Source: Fluoribacter dumoffii NY 23 (lineage in GTDB: Bacteria > Pseudomonadota > Gammaproteobacteria > Legionellales > Legionellaceae). Taken from it: a stretch of DNA of 64,000 nucleotides. The notes under the pieces are model-generated. The model ran no database searches and was not told the DNA's origin. It was given only the letters and a program-made list of their open reading frames with translations. The stretch lies in NCBI RefSeq assembly GCF_000236165.1, contig NZ_CM001373.1, positions 1,688,777-1,752,776 of the forward strand. Direction: 5' to 3'. Positions 1 to 8,502 of the stretch are shown here, piece by piece (positions within the stretch are counted from its first letter, which is position 1; each line of letters opens with the position of its first letter). Both the position numbers and the translations under genes were made by a program.

Positions 1-599
1 TAATCCTGTACTTCAATTTTCACTGAGTTCAAGCGGGTCAAGAGTTTGTCTTTAACTTGCTCTGGTTGCTTTAACACTAGGGATTGCGCATGGGTAATTT
101 CTCGACCCAATTCAACTAACCGTGCCTCTACATGCGCTTTTAAAGCAGCGCCCTCAGTCGTGCGCATCTGCTTTAATTGCTCAATCGCATCTATATATAA
201 AGAAAGCGCATGCTCCCCCAGTAACTCCACATCAGGGACACTGGCCTGGACCACCCCGGGCCAAGAAAGAACACGACTAACCCCTAAATCGTTTGGTAAA
301 TTGTGTGAGGTAGAAAGTTTCTCACCCAAATTTACCAATGCATTTACCATGCCTATATTTATAAGCATAGACTGATTATTAAGACTTGTATCTTGATATT
401 TCAGCTGACACTCTAATTTTCCACGATTTACCTTATCTCGCAATACGTGGCGTAATTGGGGTTCGATAAATCGAAATGATTCCGGTAAACGAAAAGAAAC
501 ATCGAGGTATCGATGATTAACTGACTTAATTTCCCAACAAAAATGACCTTCATCAATTTGTTTTTGCACTCGTGAAAAAGCCGTCATACTCTGAAGCAT
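1..599 (-). CDS. yicC: YicC family endoribonuclease-like protein (3' end cut by window edge)
   Basis: The minus-strand reading frame runs off the left edge, so only the first 199 or so codons are present of a family that is usually about 287 residues. It opens MLQSMTAFSRVQ, the characteristic YicC start, followed by WEIKSVNHRYLDVSFRLPE, which is the most conserved part of the N-terminal domain. The family is known as stress-related and its E. coli member acts as an endoribonuclease. Nothing here adds to that. The next ATG upstream (at 606) is in another frame and stops quickly, so the start at 599 is the sensible one. It lies downstream of the carrier gene on the same strand, 216 bases away, so the two probably have separate transcripts. 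Confidence 0.9.
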   Translation of the reverse strand, partial: MLQSMTAFSRVQKQIDEGHFCWEIKSVNHRYLDVSFRLPESFRFIEPQLRHVLRDKVNRGKLECQLKYQDTSLNNQSMLINIGMVNALVNLGEKLSTSHNLPNDLGVSRVLSWPGVVQASVPDVELLGEHALSLYIDAIEQLKQMRTTEGAALKAHVEARLVELGREITHAQSLVLKQPEQVKDKLLTRLNSVKIEVQD

Positions 600-785
600 A
601 CTGACATACCAAATGAATAAACCTTGCGCGAATATACCCCAATTTAAAGCAATTGGACAGAGATAAACCTTCCAAGTGAATAACAGATCATAAATTATTT
701 GTTTTATCCCTGGTCTCAAATGGATATTTCAAAGAAAGAGTTTAAAAAATTAAGAACTAAATAATTTTCCATGAGGTATTTATTA

Positions 786-810
786 TCCCGGGTTAATGAA
801 TACCCCGGGA
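786..810. terminator. CCCGGG hairpin downstream of the carrier gene
   Basis: Seven-base arms TCCCGGG (786-792) and CCCGGGA (804-810) enclose an 11-base loop just past the stop of the minus-strand carrier gene. The run of A/T beside it is on the plus-strand side and the minus-strand flank is only moderately T-rich. A role in ending carrier transcription is therefore an inference. Confidence 0.4.
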
Positions 811-815
811 AAAAA

Positions 816-1682
816 TTACCTGTTTGATGTGGAGGGGGTTATCGGTTCTGTTTGTGGGGTTTCAGACAACAATTCACCCATTTTCTCATTCATCCAATTC
901 ATCAGTGTTACTGCAGACATCACTCTAAGTCCTCGGGGTACGCTGCCCTTAAAGAATCCACAAGCACCATAGGCAGCATAATGTTTTTGAACTGTTCGGA
1001 AAAAACCGGCAGAGTTTTTAGCAACTGATGCTTGCTGTACTGTTTTCACCACGTCAAATTGTTGAGAAGCAAAAGTAGCCCCTATCCCTGCAGTCATTCC
1101 TGCAAGCAAGGATGCAAAATAGTCATTGGGACAATATTCCTTAATTCTATTTTTCAATGTAGGAGCAACACCCAAGAAAAATGTAGAAAACATACCTTCT
1201 CTGAGCATTGTTGCCAGCATTCCTGTGTAAAGACAGGACCAACCATTTTGCTTGACCAAGTAACTACCGGCTGCGAAGAAACTCTTTTTTTGATGGGTCA
1301 TTATCATTTCAGTAGGACAACTTATGAGAGCAGAACCCACTCCCGCAGCGAAAGCACTAGCCATTTTTTGCCCGTCTGACAATTCATAATTATTGCCCCA
1401 AAAGCATTTTTGAAAAAATCGGTTCAATCCTACCTGCACTGCAGTTATTGGGATCATACTGGCAGCATTTGGCAATATCCCTCGATACAAAACTTGTGGG
1501 TTTAGAGTGAACGTCTCTCCTTTTTGCATACGTGTTTTTATTGACCACAAAGGATGATCAACCATCACTTCAAAAGCACCGGTAACACTCCCAGAGAAGA
1601 TACTTTGGTAGACGCTCAGATTTTTTTTCTTTTCTTCAGAGTGCTGATTTTCTATAACCGCTTCATGTTTAGCTTGGGTCAT
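816..1682 (-). CDS. lncP: Mitochondrial carrier family protein, LncP-like putative Dot/Icm effector
   Basis: A 288-residue protein of typical mitochondrial-carrier length, with three roughly 100-residue repeats each starting with a hydrophobic helix. The carrier signature (P-x-D/E-x-x-K/R) is recognisable but degraded in every repeat: PLWSIK near residue 44, PTEMIM near 123, and QFDVVK near 208, where the proline is lost. Carriers are essentially eukaryotic. In Legionella one such protein, LncP, is known as a Dot/Icm-secreted nucleotide carrier that inserts into host mitochondria. The assignment rests on length, family and genus; orthology was not tested. The tail is rich in E, T and P, as in many effectors. 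I chose the ATG at 1682 because GGAG lies six bases upstream. The frame can be opened 12 bases earlier only with TTG. It sits between yicC and a divergent rph. Confidence 0.8.
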   Translation of the reverse strand: MTQAKHEAVIENQHSEEKKKNLSVYQSIFSGSVTGAFEVMVDHPLWSIKTRMQKGETFTLNPQVLYRGILPNAASMIPITAVQVGLNRFFQKCFWGNNYELSDGQKMASAFAAGVGSALISCPTEMIMTHQKKSFFAAGSYLVKQNGWSCLYTGMLATMLREGMFSTFFLGVAPTLKNRIKEYCPNDYFASLLAGMTAGIGATFASQQFDVVKTVQQASVAKNSAGFFRTVQKHYAAYGACGFFKGSVPRGLRVMSAVTLMNWMNEKMGELLSETPQTEPITPSTSNR

Positions 1683-2165
1683 AACTTTCTCCAATAGTGT
1701 TTATTTAAATGAGTTCATTATCCACTTTACCTCTCTTCCCTAGAGAGGCGCAGATAATGAAAAAGACCGCCCTAGGGAGAAGAGGGTAAGAAAATAAACA
1801 CTAAAGAAGAAGAAATAATATTTTGAGAGGAGACAAAGTCGTAGGCAAAAAGCGTACTGGCAGATAAATCTGCAAAGAATGCGACGCTAATTTCATGACT
1901 ACGAGAGTTCATAATGAAAAACATTTTGATAGATAGATTTCGAAAATAACACGATGATTCAATGTAAATCAATATACTTTAAAGAAAATTATTCTTGCAA
2001 ATTAAAATCTCATCCGCATGAATTTTAGGCATTTTTTCTATAAGCTATTTTTTAATTTTAAAATACCATAAGAACTAAATCACAGTCTTTAATACATTAC
2101 TCATACTTTAGGATGCAACTCAGGGAGTTAAGCGTTATAATTCCTATTTTTGCGAGGATTTTCCA
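1683..2165. other. 483-base divergent intergenic region with an imperfect inverted repeat
   Basis: No credible gene lies between the carrier gene and rph. The minus-strand frame at 1772-1972 has no ribosome-binding site and an unlikely composition. The region holds an imperfect inverted repeat (arms 1727-1750 and 1768-1789) near the carrier start, then a very AT-rich stretch up to rph that must contain the rph promoter. No operator was identified. Confidence 0.5.
1727..1789. repeat. Imperfect inverted repeat upstream of the carrier gene
   Basis: Arms of 24 and 22 bases run from TTACCTCTCTTCCC to GGGAGAAGAGGGTAA and can fold with small internal mismatches. The left arm also contains its own small hairpin (CCTCTC/GAGAGG). 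It lies in the 5' leader or promoter of the minus-strand carrier gene, so it could be a regulatory element or a remnant of a small repeat. Function is unknown. Confidence 0.5.
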
Positions 2166-2873
2166 ATGCGCCCAAGTAACCGTGAAGCCAATCAACTCCG
2201 CCCTGTAAAAATAACAAGGAACTATACTCAGCATGCTGAAGGTTCTGTCCTTGTTGAATTTGGACAAACCAAAGTATTATGCAATGCCTCTGTAGTTGAC
2301 GGCGTTCCCCGTTTTATTAAAGGAAAGAACCAGGGTTGGGTTACTGCTGAATATGGGATGCTTCCCCGTGCCACCCATAGCCGTACTGAGCGCGAGGCAA
2401 GTAAAGGAAAGCAGGGCGGCAGAACCATGGAAATACAACGTCTTATTGGCCGCTCCCTAAGAGCTTGTGTGGATTTAAAATTTTTGGGTGAAAATACAAT
2501 AACTCTCGATTGCGATGTCATTCAAGCAGATGGAGGCACACGAACAGCGGCGATTACTGGTGCTTGTGTGGCTATGAGGGATGCTATAAGTTGGATGGTA
2601 GATCGGGAAAAAATTCGTAAAATGCCTGCTTTCAATTTCATTGCCGCAGTTTCTGTAGGACTCTACCGTGGCCAAGCAGTGCTGGATCTTGATTATGCCG
2701 AAGACGTACTTGCTGAAACAGACATGAATGTAGTGATGAATGAAGAAGGACATTATATTGAAATTCAGGGTACTGCAGAAGACAGGCATTTTAATCGCGA
2801 TGAATTAAACAGCATGCTTGCCCTTGCTGAAATAGGTATACCCCAATTAATTGAATTACAGAAAAATGCCTAA
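2166..2873 (+). CDS. rph: Ribonuclease PH
   Basis: A 235-residue protein of normal RNase PH length. It is the phosphorolytic 3' exoribonuclease that trims tRNA 3' ends in the cytoplasm and works as a hexamer. The start [14 protein letters not shown], the block [17 protein letters not shown], then [12 protein letters not shown] and [16 protein letters not shown] are all family hallmarks, including the phosphate-binding arginine region and the catalytic aspartates. It is divergent from the carrier gene and ends at a strong hairpin terminator, so it is probably monocistronic. The gene looks complete. Confidence 0.97.
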   Translation: MRPSNREANQLRPVKITRNYTQHAEGSVLVEFGQTKVLCNASVVDGVPRFIKGKNQGWVTAEYGMLPRATHSRTEREASKGKQGGRTMEIQRLIGRSLRACVDLKFLGENTITLDCDVIQADGGTRTAAITGACVAMRDAISWMVDREKIRKMPAFNFIAAVSVGLYRGQAVLDLDYAEDVLAETDMNVVMNEEGHYIEIQGTAEDRHFNRDELNSMLALAEIGIPQLIELQKNA

Positions 2874-2879
2874 CCTGAA

Positions 2880-2915
2880 GGACTCTCCCGCTTAACGGGA
2901 GAGTCCCCCTTCTTT
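2880..2915 (+). terminator. Intrinsic terminator after rph
   Basis: A perfect 11-base stem (2880-2890 with 2896-2906) around a five-base loop begins six bases past the rph stop and is followed by a C/T-rich stretch ending in TTT. It lies between the convergent rph and pilT. It is the clearest terminator-like structure in the left part of the window. Confidence 0.75.
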
Positions 2916-3948
2916 AAAATAGGGTTTTATCAATAGCAACCTCACGCGCTGTATGCGTGGAGATAGTGTTTTTTTTCACCAGTTCAGTTAAGTGTTGATC
3001 CAATGTTTGCATCCCTTTGCCTTGGCCTGTTTGGATGGAAGAATACATTTGCGCGACTTTATCTTCACGAATCAAGTTTCGTATCGCACCGGTACAAATC
3101 ATAATTTCCAAAGCAGCAACTCGTCCACCCCCGCTTTTTTTCAATAATGTCTGTGCGACTACAGCTTGCAAGGATTCGGATAACATTGAGCGTACCATTG
3201 ATTTTTCCTCAGCGGGAAACACATCGATAATCCTGTTGATGGTTTTGGTTGCGGAGTTGGTATGTAACGTGCCAAATACCAAATGCCCTGTTTCAGCTGC
3301 CGTCATTGCCAGACGTATGGTTTCCAGGTCGCGCAACTCGCCCACCAGAATCACGTCAGGATCTTCACGGAGGGCCGATCGCAAAGCGGCATTAAAACTC
3401 ATGGTATCCCGATGAACCTCGCGTTGGTTCAACAGACATTTTTTGCTTTGATGCACGAATTCTATGGGATCCTCAACAGTTAGAATATGATCGTAGCGAT
3501 TTGAATTGATGTAATCGATCATGGCTGCCAAGGTGGTACTTTTTCCAGACCCCGTAGGACCGGTAATAAGTACCAATCCTTTGGGGTAACTGGCCATTTC
3601 TTCAAAAATAGAAGGTAGCCCCAAATCAGACATACTTAAAATTTCGGAAGGAATTGTACGAAAAACAGCGGCTGCCCCACGCAATTGATGAAATACGTTT
3701 ACCCTAAAACGTGCCAGGTTGGTTATTTCAAACGAAAAATCTGTTTCCAGGTGTTCTTCAAATTCTTTCCTTTGTCTGTCATTCATCACATCATAAATAA
3801 TTTTAATTACTTCCTTGTGTTCCAGAGCCGGCAGATTGATTTTACGCAAATCGCCATCAACCCGAATCATAGGAGGCAATCCTGCAGAGATATGTAAGTC
3901 CGAAGATTTATTTTTTACCGAAAACGCCAACAATTCTGCTATATCCAT
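2914..3948 (-). CDS. pilT: Type IV pilus retraction ATPase PilT
   Basis: A 344-residue hexameric ATPase that powers pilus retraction and twitching at the inner face of the membrane. It has the N-terminal PAS-like domain beginning MDIAELLAFSVKNKSSDLH, Walker A GPTGSGKS at residues 130-137, the acidic box around TVEDPIE, Walker B DPDVILVGELRD, the histidine box FGTLHTNSA, and the C-terminal AIRNLIRE motif that is specific to retraction ATPases. The length is standard. It is divergent from yggS, a common arrangement in gammaproteobacteria. The other pilus assembly genes (pilMNOPQ) lie about 33 kb away in this window. Confidence 0.96.
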   Translation of the reverse strand: MDIAELLAFSVKNKSSDLHISAGLPPMIRVDGDLRKINLPALEHKEVIKIIYDVMNDRQRKEFEEHLETDFSFEITNLARFRVNVFHQLRGAAAVFRTIPSEILSMSDLGLPSIFEEMASYPKGLVLITGPTGSGKSTTLAAMIDYINSNRYDHILTVEDPIEFVHQSKKCLLNQREVHRDTMSFNAALRSALREDPDVILVGELRDLETIRLAMTAAETGHLVFGTLHTNSATKTINRIIDVFPAEEKSMVRSMLSESLQAVVAQTLLKKSGGGRVAALEIMICTGAIRNLIREDKVAQMYSSIQTGQGKGMQTLDQHLTELVKKNTISTHTAREVAIDKTLF

Positions 3949-4157
3949 TACGTCACTCGTCCTGATTAGATGGATTCCTTATCCTGCAATTAACCTCCGC
4001 ACGGGGTTATCACCTGGACCTAGGGGGAATGCTCAATGACAGTTCGCCATATCCCAACTTATAAAATATGATGTTATTAGATTAGCTTACTAAGTGGTAC
4101 TCGGCAAACATTGTTTCTTTTGCTATTGTTGGGTTTTTGAAAAGTACTTATACGGCT

Positions 4158-4844
4158 ATGAATCTACATCAAAATCTCAAGCAAATAAAACAATTAATTA
4201 CCCAAGCAGAAGTGGAATGCGGTAGGGATCACGGAAGCGTTTTATTACTTGCTGTGAGCAAACAGCAATCCATTGAGGCAATTAACGAATTGTTTCAACT
4301 GGGAGTTACCCATTTTGGAGAAAGTTATTTTCAAGAAGCCCAACAAAAAATAAATGCGTTGCAGAGTGTACCTATATGTTGGCACTTTATAGGCCCTATT
4401 CAAAGTAATAAAACCAAAGGGATTGCCGCTTTATTTCATTGGGTTCACAGTATTAGCCGCCTAAAAATCGCCGAATGCCTTAACGAGTTCCGTCCCCTTA
4501 ATCTAGGGCCACTCAATATCTGTTTGCAGATTAATTTGGTTGATGAAAAAACCAAATCAGGAATTTCTCCAGAATATGCTGTGGAACTGGCCAGAGCTGT
4601 GAGCCAACTCCCCCATCTCAAGCTAAGGGGCTTAATGACTATTCCTCCACCCCAACACGACCCTCAAATCCAATATGCTTTATTTAATGAACTCAATCAA
4701 CTCATGCATTCGCTCAATCAGGAACTTGGCTTGGATATGGACACTTTATCCATGGGAATGAGCAGTGATTTTGTCACTGCAATTAAAGCAGGCGCCACTA
4801 TAGTCCGGATTGGTCAGGGATTATTTGGTGAGCGACAAAAATAA
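4158..4844 (+). CDS. yggS: YggS family pyridoxal-phosphate homeostasis protein
   Basis: A 228-residue single-domain TIM-barrel protein of the PLPBP family, which binds PLP without known catalysis and keeps vitamin B6 and amino-acid pools balanced. The PLP lysine is in LLLAVSKQQS near the N-terminus. THFGESYFQEAQQK, WHFIGPIQSNK, LRGLMTIPP and LSMGMSSDF follow in the expected order, and GATIVRIGQGLFG closes the barrel. I start it at the ATG at 4158. The frame can be extended 21 bases to a TTG, but neither has a clear ribosome-binding site. It is followed by yggT in the usual pilT/yggS/yggT neighbourhood. Confidence 0.93.
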   Translation: MNLHQNLKQIKQLITQAEVECGRDHGSVLLLAVSKQQSIEAINELFQLGVTHFGESYFQEAQQKINALQSVPICWHFIGPIQSNKTKGIAALFHWVHSISRLKIAECLNEFRPLNLGPLNICLQINLVDEKTKSGISPEYAVELARAVSQLPHLKLRGLMTIPPPQHDPQIQYALFNELNQLMHSLNQELGLDMDTLSMGMSSDFVTAIKAGATIVRIGQGLFGERQK

Positions 4845-4902
4845 AGCTACGCGATATAATTCCGGAAAATTAAGTTAAGTCAAATGAAGTTTAGGGGAAA
4901 AA

Positions 4903-5478
4903 ATGGAAGGTCTTTTGGCAGTATCACTGTTTGTTGTTTCTTTATTTTTTTCACTGGTTATTTTAAGTTTGTGGCTTAGAATCGCCTTACGCTATCTGCG
5001 TTTTAGCGCTCTTCATCCCCTGAGTCAACTCATTTATAAAATAACCAATCCTATGGTGAATCCTATCCAACGAGTAACAAGGCAACCCTATAAGCCTGGA
5101 CAAAAATATGATATCCCTGCCTTCATCACTTTAATTTTGATGGAATTATTTAAAATTCTCTCCATCAATTACCTTGGGTTAAACGGAAGGCTACCGATTG
5201 GCGGGATATTTCTTTATGTAATTGCTGATTTAATCATACAGCCTTGCAATATTTTGTTTTATGCCATACTCATTCGTGTCATTATGAGTTTTGTCAAGCC
5301 AGACTGGCATGGTCCAATGGCAGATTTCTTACGTATGTTGACAGAACCTTTGTTGAAAATTGGTAGAAAAATCGTTCCCGATATTGCCGGTTTTGATTTT
5401 TCTCCTTTTATTATCATGATGATATTAAAAGTTATTACTTTATTTATAAGTGCCAACTTACCCTGGAGAATGTTATAA
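4903..5478 (+). CDS. yggT: YggT family integral membrane protein
   Basis: A 191-residue membrane protein made of two YggT repeats. Each has a hydrophobic helix followed by a conserved amphipathic stretch: LRFSALHPLSQLIYKITNP in the first and WHGPMADFLRMLTEPLLK in the second. About four transmembrane helices are visible. The family is linked with osmotic tolerance and membrane organisation, but its molecular function is not established. GGGGA lies just upstream of the ATG. It is 58 bases downstream of yggS and probably co-transcribed. Confidence 0.92.
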   Translation: MEGLLAVSLFVVSLFFSLVILSLWLRIALRYLRFSALHPLSQLIYKITNPMVNPIQRVTRQPYKPGQKYDIPAFITLILMELFKILSINYLGLNGRLPIGGIFLYVIADLIIQPCNILFYAILIRVIMSFVKPDWHGPMADFLRMLTEPLLKIGRKIVPDIAGFDFSPFIIMMILKVITLFISANLPWRML

Positions 5479-5524
5479 AAGCGGCTATACTTATTTTTAA
5501 GCAGAGGATTATCAGGATTTAATT

Positions 5525-6091
5525 ATGAAATTGACGTTCCTCAGTAGTACCAGCTTGGTATTGGTCGTTTTGCCTTTTAGTCTGTTTGCTGATACCCAAT
5601 CCTATTATTGTCCACAAAATCATGGATACATTAACATTGGAATGACGCCAGACGAAGTGATTGCCGCATGTGGTCAGCCCATTAGCCAACAAGAATCAAA
5701 TCAGCCGGTACTGCAAAAAGTTCCGGTGCAACAGCTTATTTATAATAATATGGGAACGAGTACGGCTTTTTATGGGGTATGGAATATACCTACGGGAAGT
5801 GGCGGAGTACAACTTGAAATTGATATCGTGAATCAAAAAGTACGTTCCATTAAATTAAATGGCTCTGATAGCAATGCTGCGTCTATTTGCCAGGGAGCGA
5901 ACATTCAAGCCGGCGATCCCGTCCAAAAAGTATATTATTCTTGTGGTTCTCCTTCCATAGTGAATAATTCTTTTATTAACGAAGTAGTCCCAACGGCAGA
6001 AAAACCCCTGGTTTGGATTTATCAACCTGGAGAGTATCAGCCTTCCGTAACCATGACTTTTGTTAACGGAAAACTGCAATCCATTCAATAA
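5525..6091 (+). CDS. Secreted protein of unknown function (DUF2845-like)
   Basis: A 188-residue protein with a clear signal peptide: KLTFLSS, then a hydrophobic core, ending near SLFA at residue 22. The mature part has two similar halves, each with a glycine-containing turn, a cysteine and a CGxP/CGSP motif (AACGQPISQQ and YYSCGSPSIV). This looks like a duplicated OmlA/SmpA-like small beta domain such as DUF2845. Four cysteines suggest disulphides and therefore a periplasmic or envelope location. It follows yggT by 46 bases with no obvious terminator between. The family name is an impression from the motif and spacing, not a search result. Confidence 0.7.
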   Translation: MKLTFLSSTSLVLVVLPFSLFADTQSYYCPQNHGYINIGMTPDEVIAACGQPISQQESNQPVLQKVPVQQLIYNNMGTSTAFYGVWNIPTGSGGVQLEIDIVNQKVRSIKLNGSDSNAASICQGANIQAGDPVQKVYYSCGSPSIVNNSFINEVVPTAEKPLVWIYQPGEYQPSVTMTFVNGKLQSIQ

Positions 6092-6287
6092 TACTTTGAA
6101 ATGGTTTACATTTCCATTTTGAAAAAAAGTCTCTTGAATTCCTTTTTTTAAATACCTAGCTGATTCAAACAATAGAATTACAACTGCCTACTATGGGAAG
6201 TTAAAAAAATAAGATACACTCTCAAAATTTTAAAGCCGAGATACATTATTCCTTGATGTATTTCTTTTTTTTAAGGTAACATTCGAT

Positions 6288-6569
6288 ATGACTGCAAGCA
6301 TAGATGAAATCACCATTGCATTTAATGATAATGGAACAGAAACGGTTAAAGAACTGGATAAAAAAGTATTAAGCAAGGGCGCCTGGACCACAATTATGTT
6401 TAAATACCAGGAGTGGGATAATGCCGAAAATGATTATGGCCCAGTTAAATTTTCGATCCGACGTTACCAAAAGCGTAATAACCAGTACTGGCAAAAATCA
6501 AAGTTTAACATCTCCAGTACAGAACAAGCACAAAAAATTATCGATATTCTTACTGATTGGCTGAAATAA
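6288..6569 (+). CDS. Small conserved hypothetical protein
   Basis: A 93-residue soluble protein with no signal peptide and no membrane segment. It has the alternating pattern of a small beta sheet (ITIAFNDNGTETVKEL), a central KGAWTTIMFKYQEWD block, then SIRRYQKRNNQYWQKSKFNI and a final helix. Many charged and aromatic residues and a compact size make it look like a real, folded protein rather than a chance frame. I do not recognise a function. AAGG lies about 11 bases before the ATG. It stands alone, with about 200 bases before it and 300 after. Confidence 0.75.
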   Translation: MTASIDEITIAFNDNGTETVKELDKKVLSKGAWTTIMFKYQEWDNAENDYGPVKFSIRRYQKRNNQYWQKSKFNISSTEQAQKIIDILTDWLK

Positions 6570-6800
6570 TTTTGCAAACTACATTTTATTTTTGAAACTG
6601 AATCAAAAACCAACCTCCAGATTTGTTCGTTTCCTGTCAGATAAATTTTATTATAACTCCTTATAAATAAAATATTATTCCTAGTATGTCATGTCAAATT
6701 CGGGTGAACGCTGGAGGCTGTTTTATTTCTTGAACAGCTGCTTGCCCACAAAATACCCCCTGAGATCTAATTTTGTTCGATTTAGCCATATTTGTTAAGG

Positions 6801-6826
6801 TTGAGTTAATTTTTGATCCGTATAAT
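6801..6826 (+). promoter_or_regulatory. Candidate promoter for the 521-residue carrier-like gene
   Basis: A consensus TATAAT -10 box lies at 6821-6826, 38 bases before the ATG at 6864. The nearest -35-like element, TTGAGT at 6801-6806, is only 14 bases away, shorter than the ideal 17. The -10 is convincing and the -35 is not. An activator-dependent promoter is possible. Confidence 0.4.
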
Positions 6827-6863
6827 AAGAACTCAAGTTTAACAACTAATACAAGATATAACT

Positions 6864-8429
6864 ATGCAGAGCAAAAGAGAAACTCAGTCAACAAATATTG
6901 GGCAAGCACCTGCAAATCCACCATTAGCAACATCCCAAACATGGTTTTTTCAGGGGGTTCACAATCTTCCAGTAATATCGCCGATGGATCTTGTAAAACA
7001 TAGGGTTAAAAATGGAGCTCAACCTTTACCGGTTTGGGATAATCCTGTAATTACATCATTATTCAAAGGCATGTGGGAACAAGTAAGCCAGGGCAAAGTG
7101 CTTCCCTGGACAACTCCAGTAATGACAACTTTTAAGCACAGGATGAAAGATGAAGCTACACCAGTTTGGAGTGCTCCTGTTTTTTCTCCGATATTTAAAA
7201 GTATGTGGGAGCAAGTAAGCCAAGGTAAAATGTTCTCTTGGCTATCTACACCAATGGAGATTGCAAAGCAGAAAAGGATATCTTCGACACCTACAGCACC
7301 ATCTGCTACGCCAACGCCATCTGTTACTCCAACACCATCGGTTCCCCCAACACCCCCAGGTAAAAATGGCAATTCCTTACCTGATTGGGTACCGTCTCCA
7401 GATAAAGTGTATCAATACATTTGGAATGGAGCTAATTTTACCACTGTTGCCCTAGCTACAAGTTTTAGTATTGTCGCCATCCAAAGTCCGATAAAAACGA
7501 TGTTGGTGAACATGACAAAGAACGGCACCGCTCTCCCTGTCTATCAAGGTGGGATAATGGGTTTTGTTAGAGCAATGTATGCAGGAACCTCAGCTTCTCT
7601 TTCTGGTTCGGTAATAAGAACAGGTTATGTTACTGGCGCTAAAGGTGGAAGCAAACCTGTCGAAGAAGCAATAATGAAAGAAGAGGCAGGTAAAGAAGAA
7701 GGTTTAAAATATGCTATGCCTGGTATGGGTTATGTGATGGCCATGGCATTAGGTGATATTCTGGTAACCCAAATTCCTGAATCACTTTCTACGCTGAAAA
7801 AAGTACCTGGCATGCTGCCTCCTAATTTTACGTGGAAGACCCCTAACAATGCGTTGAATTTGATGATGGGAGGATTTGTTCCAAGATTTGGCTCAGGAAT
7901 GGTAAACTTCGGTGCCTTGTGTATTCTTGAAGAAAGAATAGCAAATGCTCTACCCAAATCAGATCATAACATTCATTTCGTTTCCGGAATGTTAAGCGGT
8001 ATGGCTGCTGCTGTCATTGCATATCCGTTAACGGCGTTTAAAGATTATACCTTGGTGCACTCAACAATTACGCCTGATGGACGTTTGAAAAGTGCAAGCT
8101 CCCTTAAGTTAACCCAAGAATTATTTTTTCAGTTTATAGGTAGTCCTGGAGCTGCATTAAAGAGTTTTGGTGAAATGTCTCTGAAGCAAGTTCCTTTGCG
8201 AATGGGCTTAACCGGAGTCATATTTGCTCTGGTTGCGGGAGTGGGTGAAGCTTTGGGTTCTGAACCATTAAAGAAAGTAGTTCCAGAAAGTTGCCAACCC
8301 TCTGTAGGCAAATCCAGACACAGTATGTTTGCTGCTAAAACTGAAACTCCTCGAATTGAAGAGATTCAGGAAACCAATGAACAAACAAAGACGGAAACCC
8401 CTGACTCGGGTACAACCCCAAAAGTATAA
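6864..8429 (+). CDS. Mitochondrial-carrier-like putative effector with N-terminal 45-residue repeats
   Basis: A 521-residue protein, much longer than a normal 300-residue carrier. Residues 40-129 are two copies of a 45-residue unit, with a third started at 130. Each unit opens with a carrier-like signature (PMDLVKHR at 40, PVMTTFKHR at 85, PMEIAK at 130) and contains PV-x(4)-FK then MWEQVSQGK (70-78 and 114-122). A Pro/Thr/Ser linker spans about 141-166. The rest (about 190-465) holds hydrophobic segments and carrier-like blocks such as SPIKTM near 208, VYQGGIMGFVRAMYAGT, and YPLTAFK near 387. The last 30 residues are rich in E, T and Q, matching the E-block type of Dot/Icm secretion signal. 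Inference: a secreted protein aimed at a host organelle membrane. I know no described homologue. Confidence 0.75.
   Translation: MQSKRETQSTNIGQAPANPPLATSQTWFFQGVHNLPVISPMDLVKHRVKNGAQPLPVWDNPVITSLFKGMWEQVSQGKVLPWTTPVMTTFKHRMKDEATPVWSAPVFSPIFKSMWEQVSQGKMFSWLSTPMEIAKQKRISSTPTAPSATPTPSVTPTPSVPPTPPGKNGNSLPDWVPSPDKVYQYIWNGANFTTVALATSFSIVAIQSPIKTMLVNMTKNGTALPVYQGGIMGFVRAMYAGTSASLSGSVIRTGYVTGAKGGSKPVEEAIMKEEAGKEEGLKYAMPGMGYVMAMALGDILVTQIPESLSTLKKVPGMLPPNFTWKTPNNALNLMMGGFVPRFGSGMVNFGALCILEERIANALPKSDHNIHFVSGMLSGMAAAVIAYPLTAFKDYTLVHSTITPDGRLKSASSLKLTQELFFQFIGSPGAALKSFGEMSLKQVPLRMGLTGVIFALVAGVGEALGSEPLKKVVPESCQPSVGKSRHSMFAAKTETPRIEEIQETNEQTKTETPDSGTTPKV
6981..7253 (+). repeat. Two tandem 135-base coding repeats
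   Basis: The 45-residue units at residues 40-84 and 85-129 of the 521-residue protein are also related at DNA level. The clearest shared block encodes MWEQVSQGK in both units, around 7071-7097 and 7203-7229. Both copies keep the frame. Confidence 0.7.
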
Positions 8430-8444
8430 TCAAGTTGCCCCCAC

Positions 8445-8480
8445 AACAAACCATTTTTATTTTAAAAAAAATGGTTTGTT
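8445..8480. terminator. 14-base stem hairpin after the carrier-like gene
   Basis: Perfect 14-base arms (AACAAACCATTTTT at 8445-8458 and its complement at 8467-8480) enclose an eight-base A/T loop, 16 bases past the stop codon. The U-rich part is inside the stem rather than after it, so termination efficiency is uncertain. Because the arms are symmetric it would work in either direction. Confidence 0.5.
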
Positions 8481-8502
8481 AAGGACGAAAATAGTGTATT
8501 AT

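Noticed and set aside
46-375. Plus-strand open frame at the left edge
   Set aside because: It lies antisense to yicC, whose protein sequence is clearly conserved.
1772-1972. 66-codon minus-strand frame upstream of the carrier gene
   Set aside because: No ribosome-binding site, chance-like composition, and overlap with the inverted repeat region.
6773-7003. Plus-strand frame overlapping the start of the 521-residue gene
   Set aside because: It runs in another frame over the promoter and the first codons of a well-supported gene.
7270-7360. CA/CT-rich short tandem DNA repeat
   Set aside because: It simply encodes the Pro/Thr/Ser linker of the 521-residue protein. I see no independent element.
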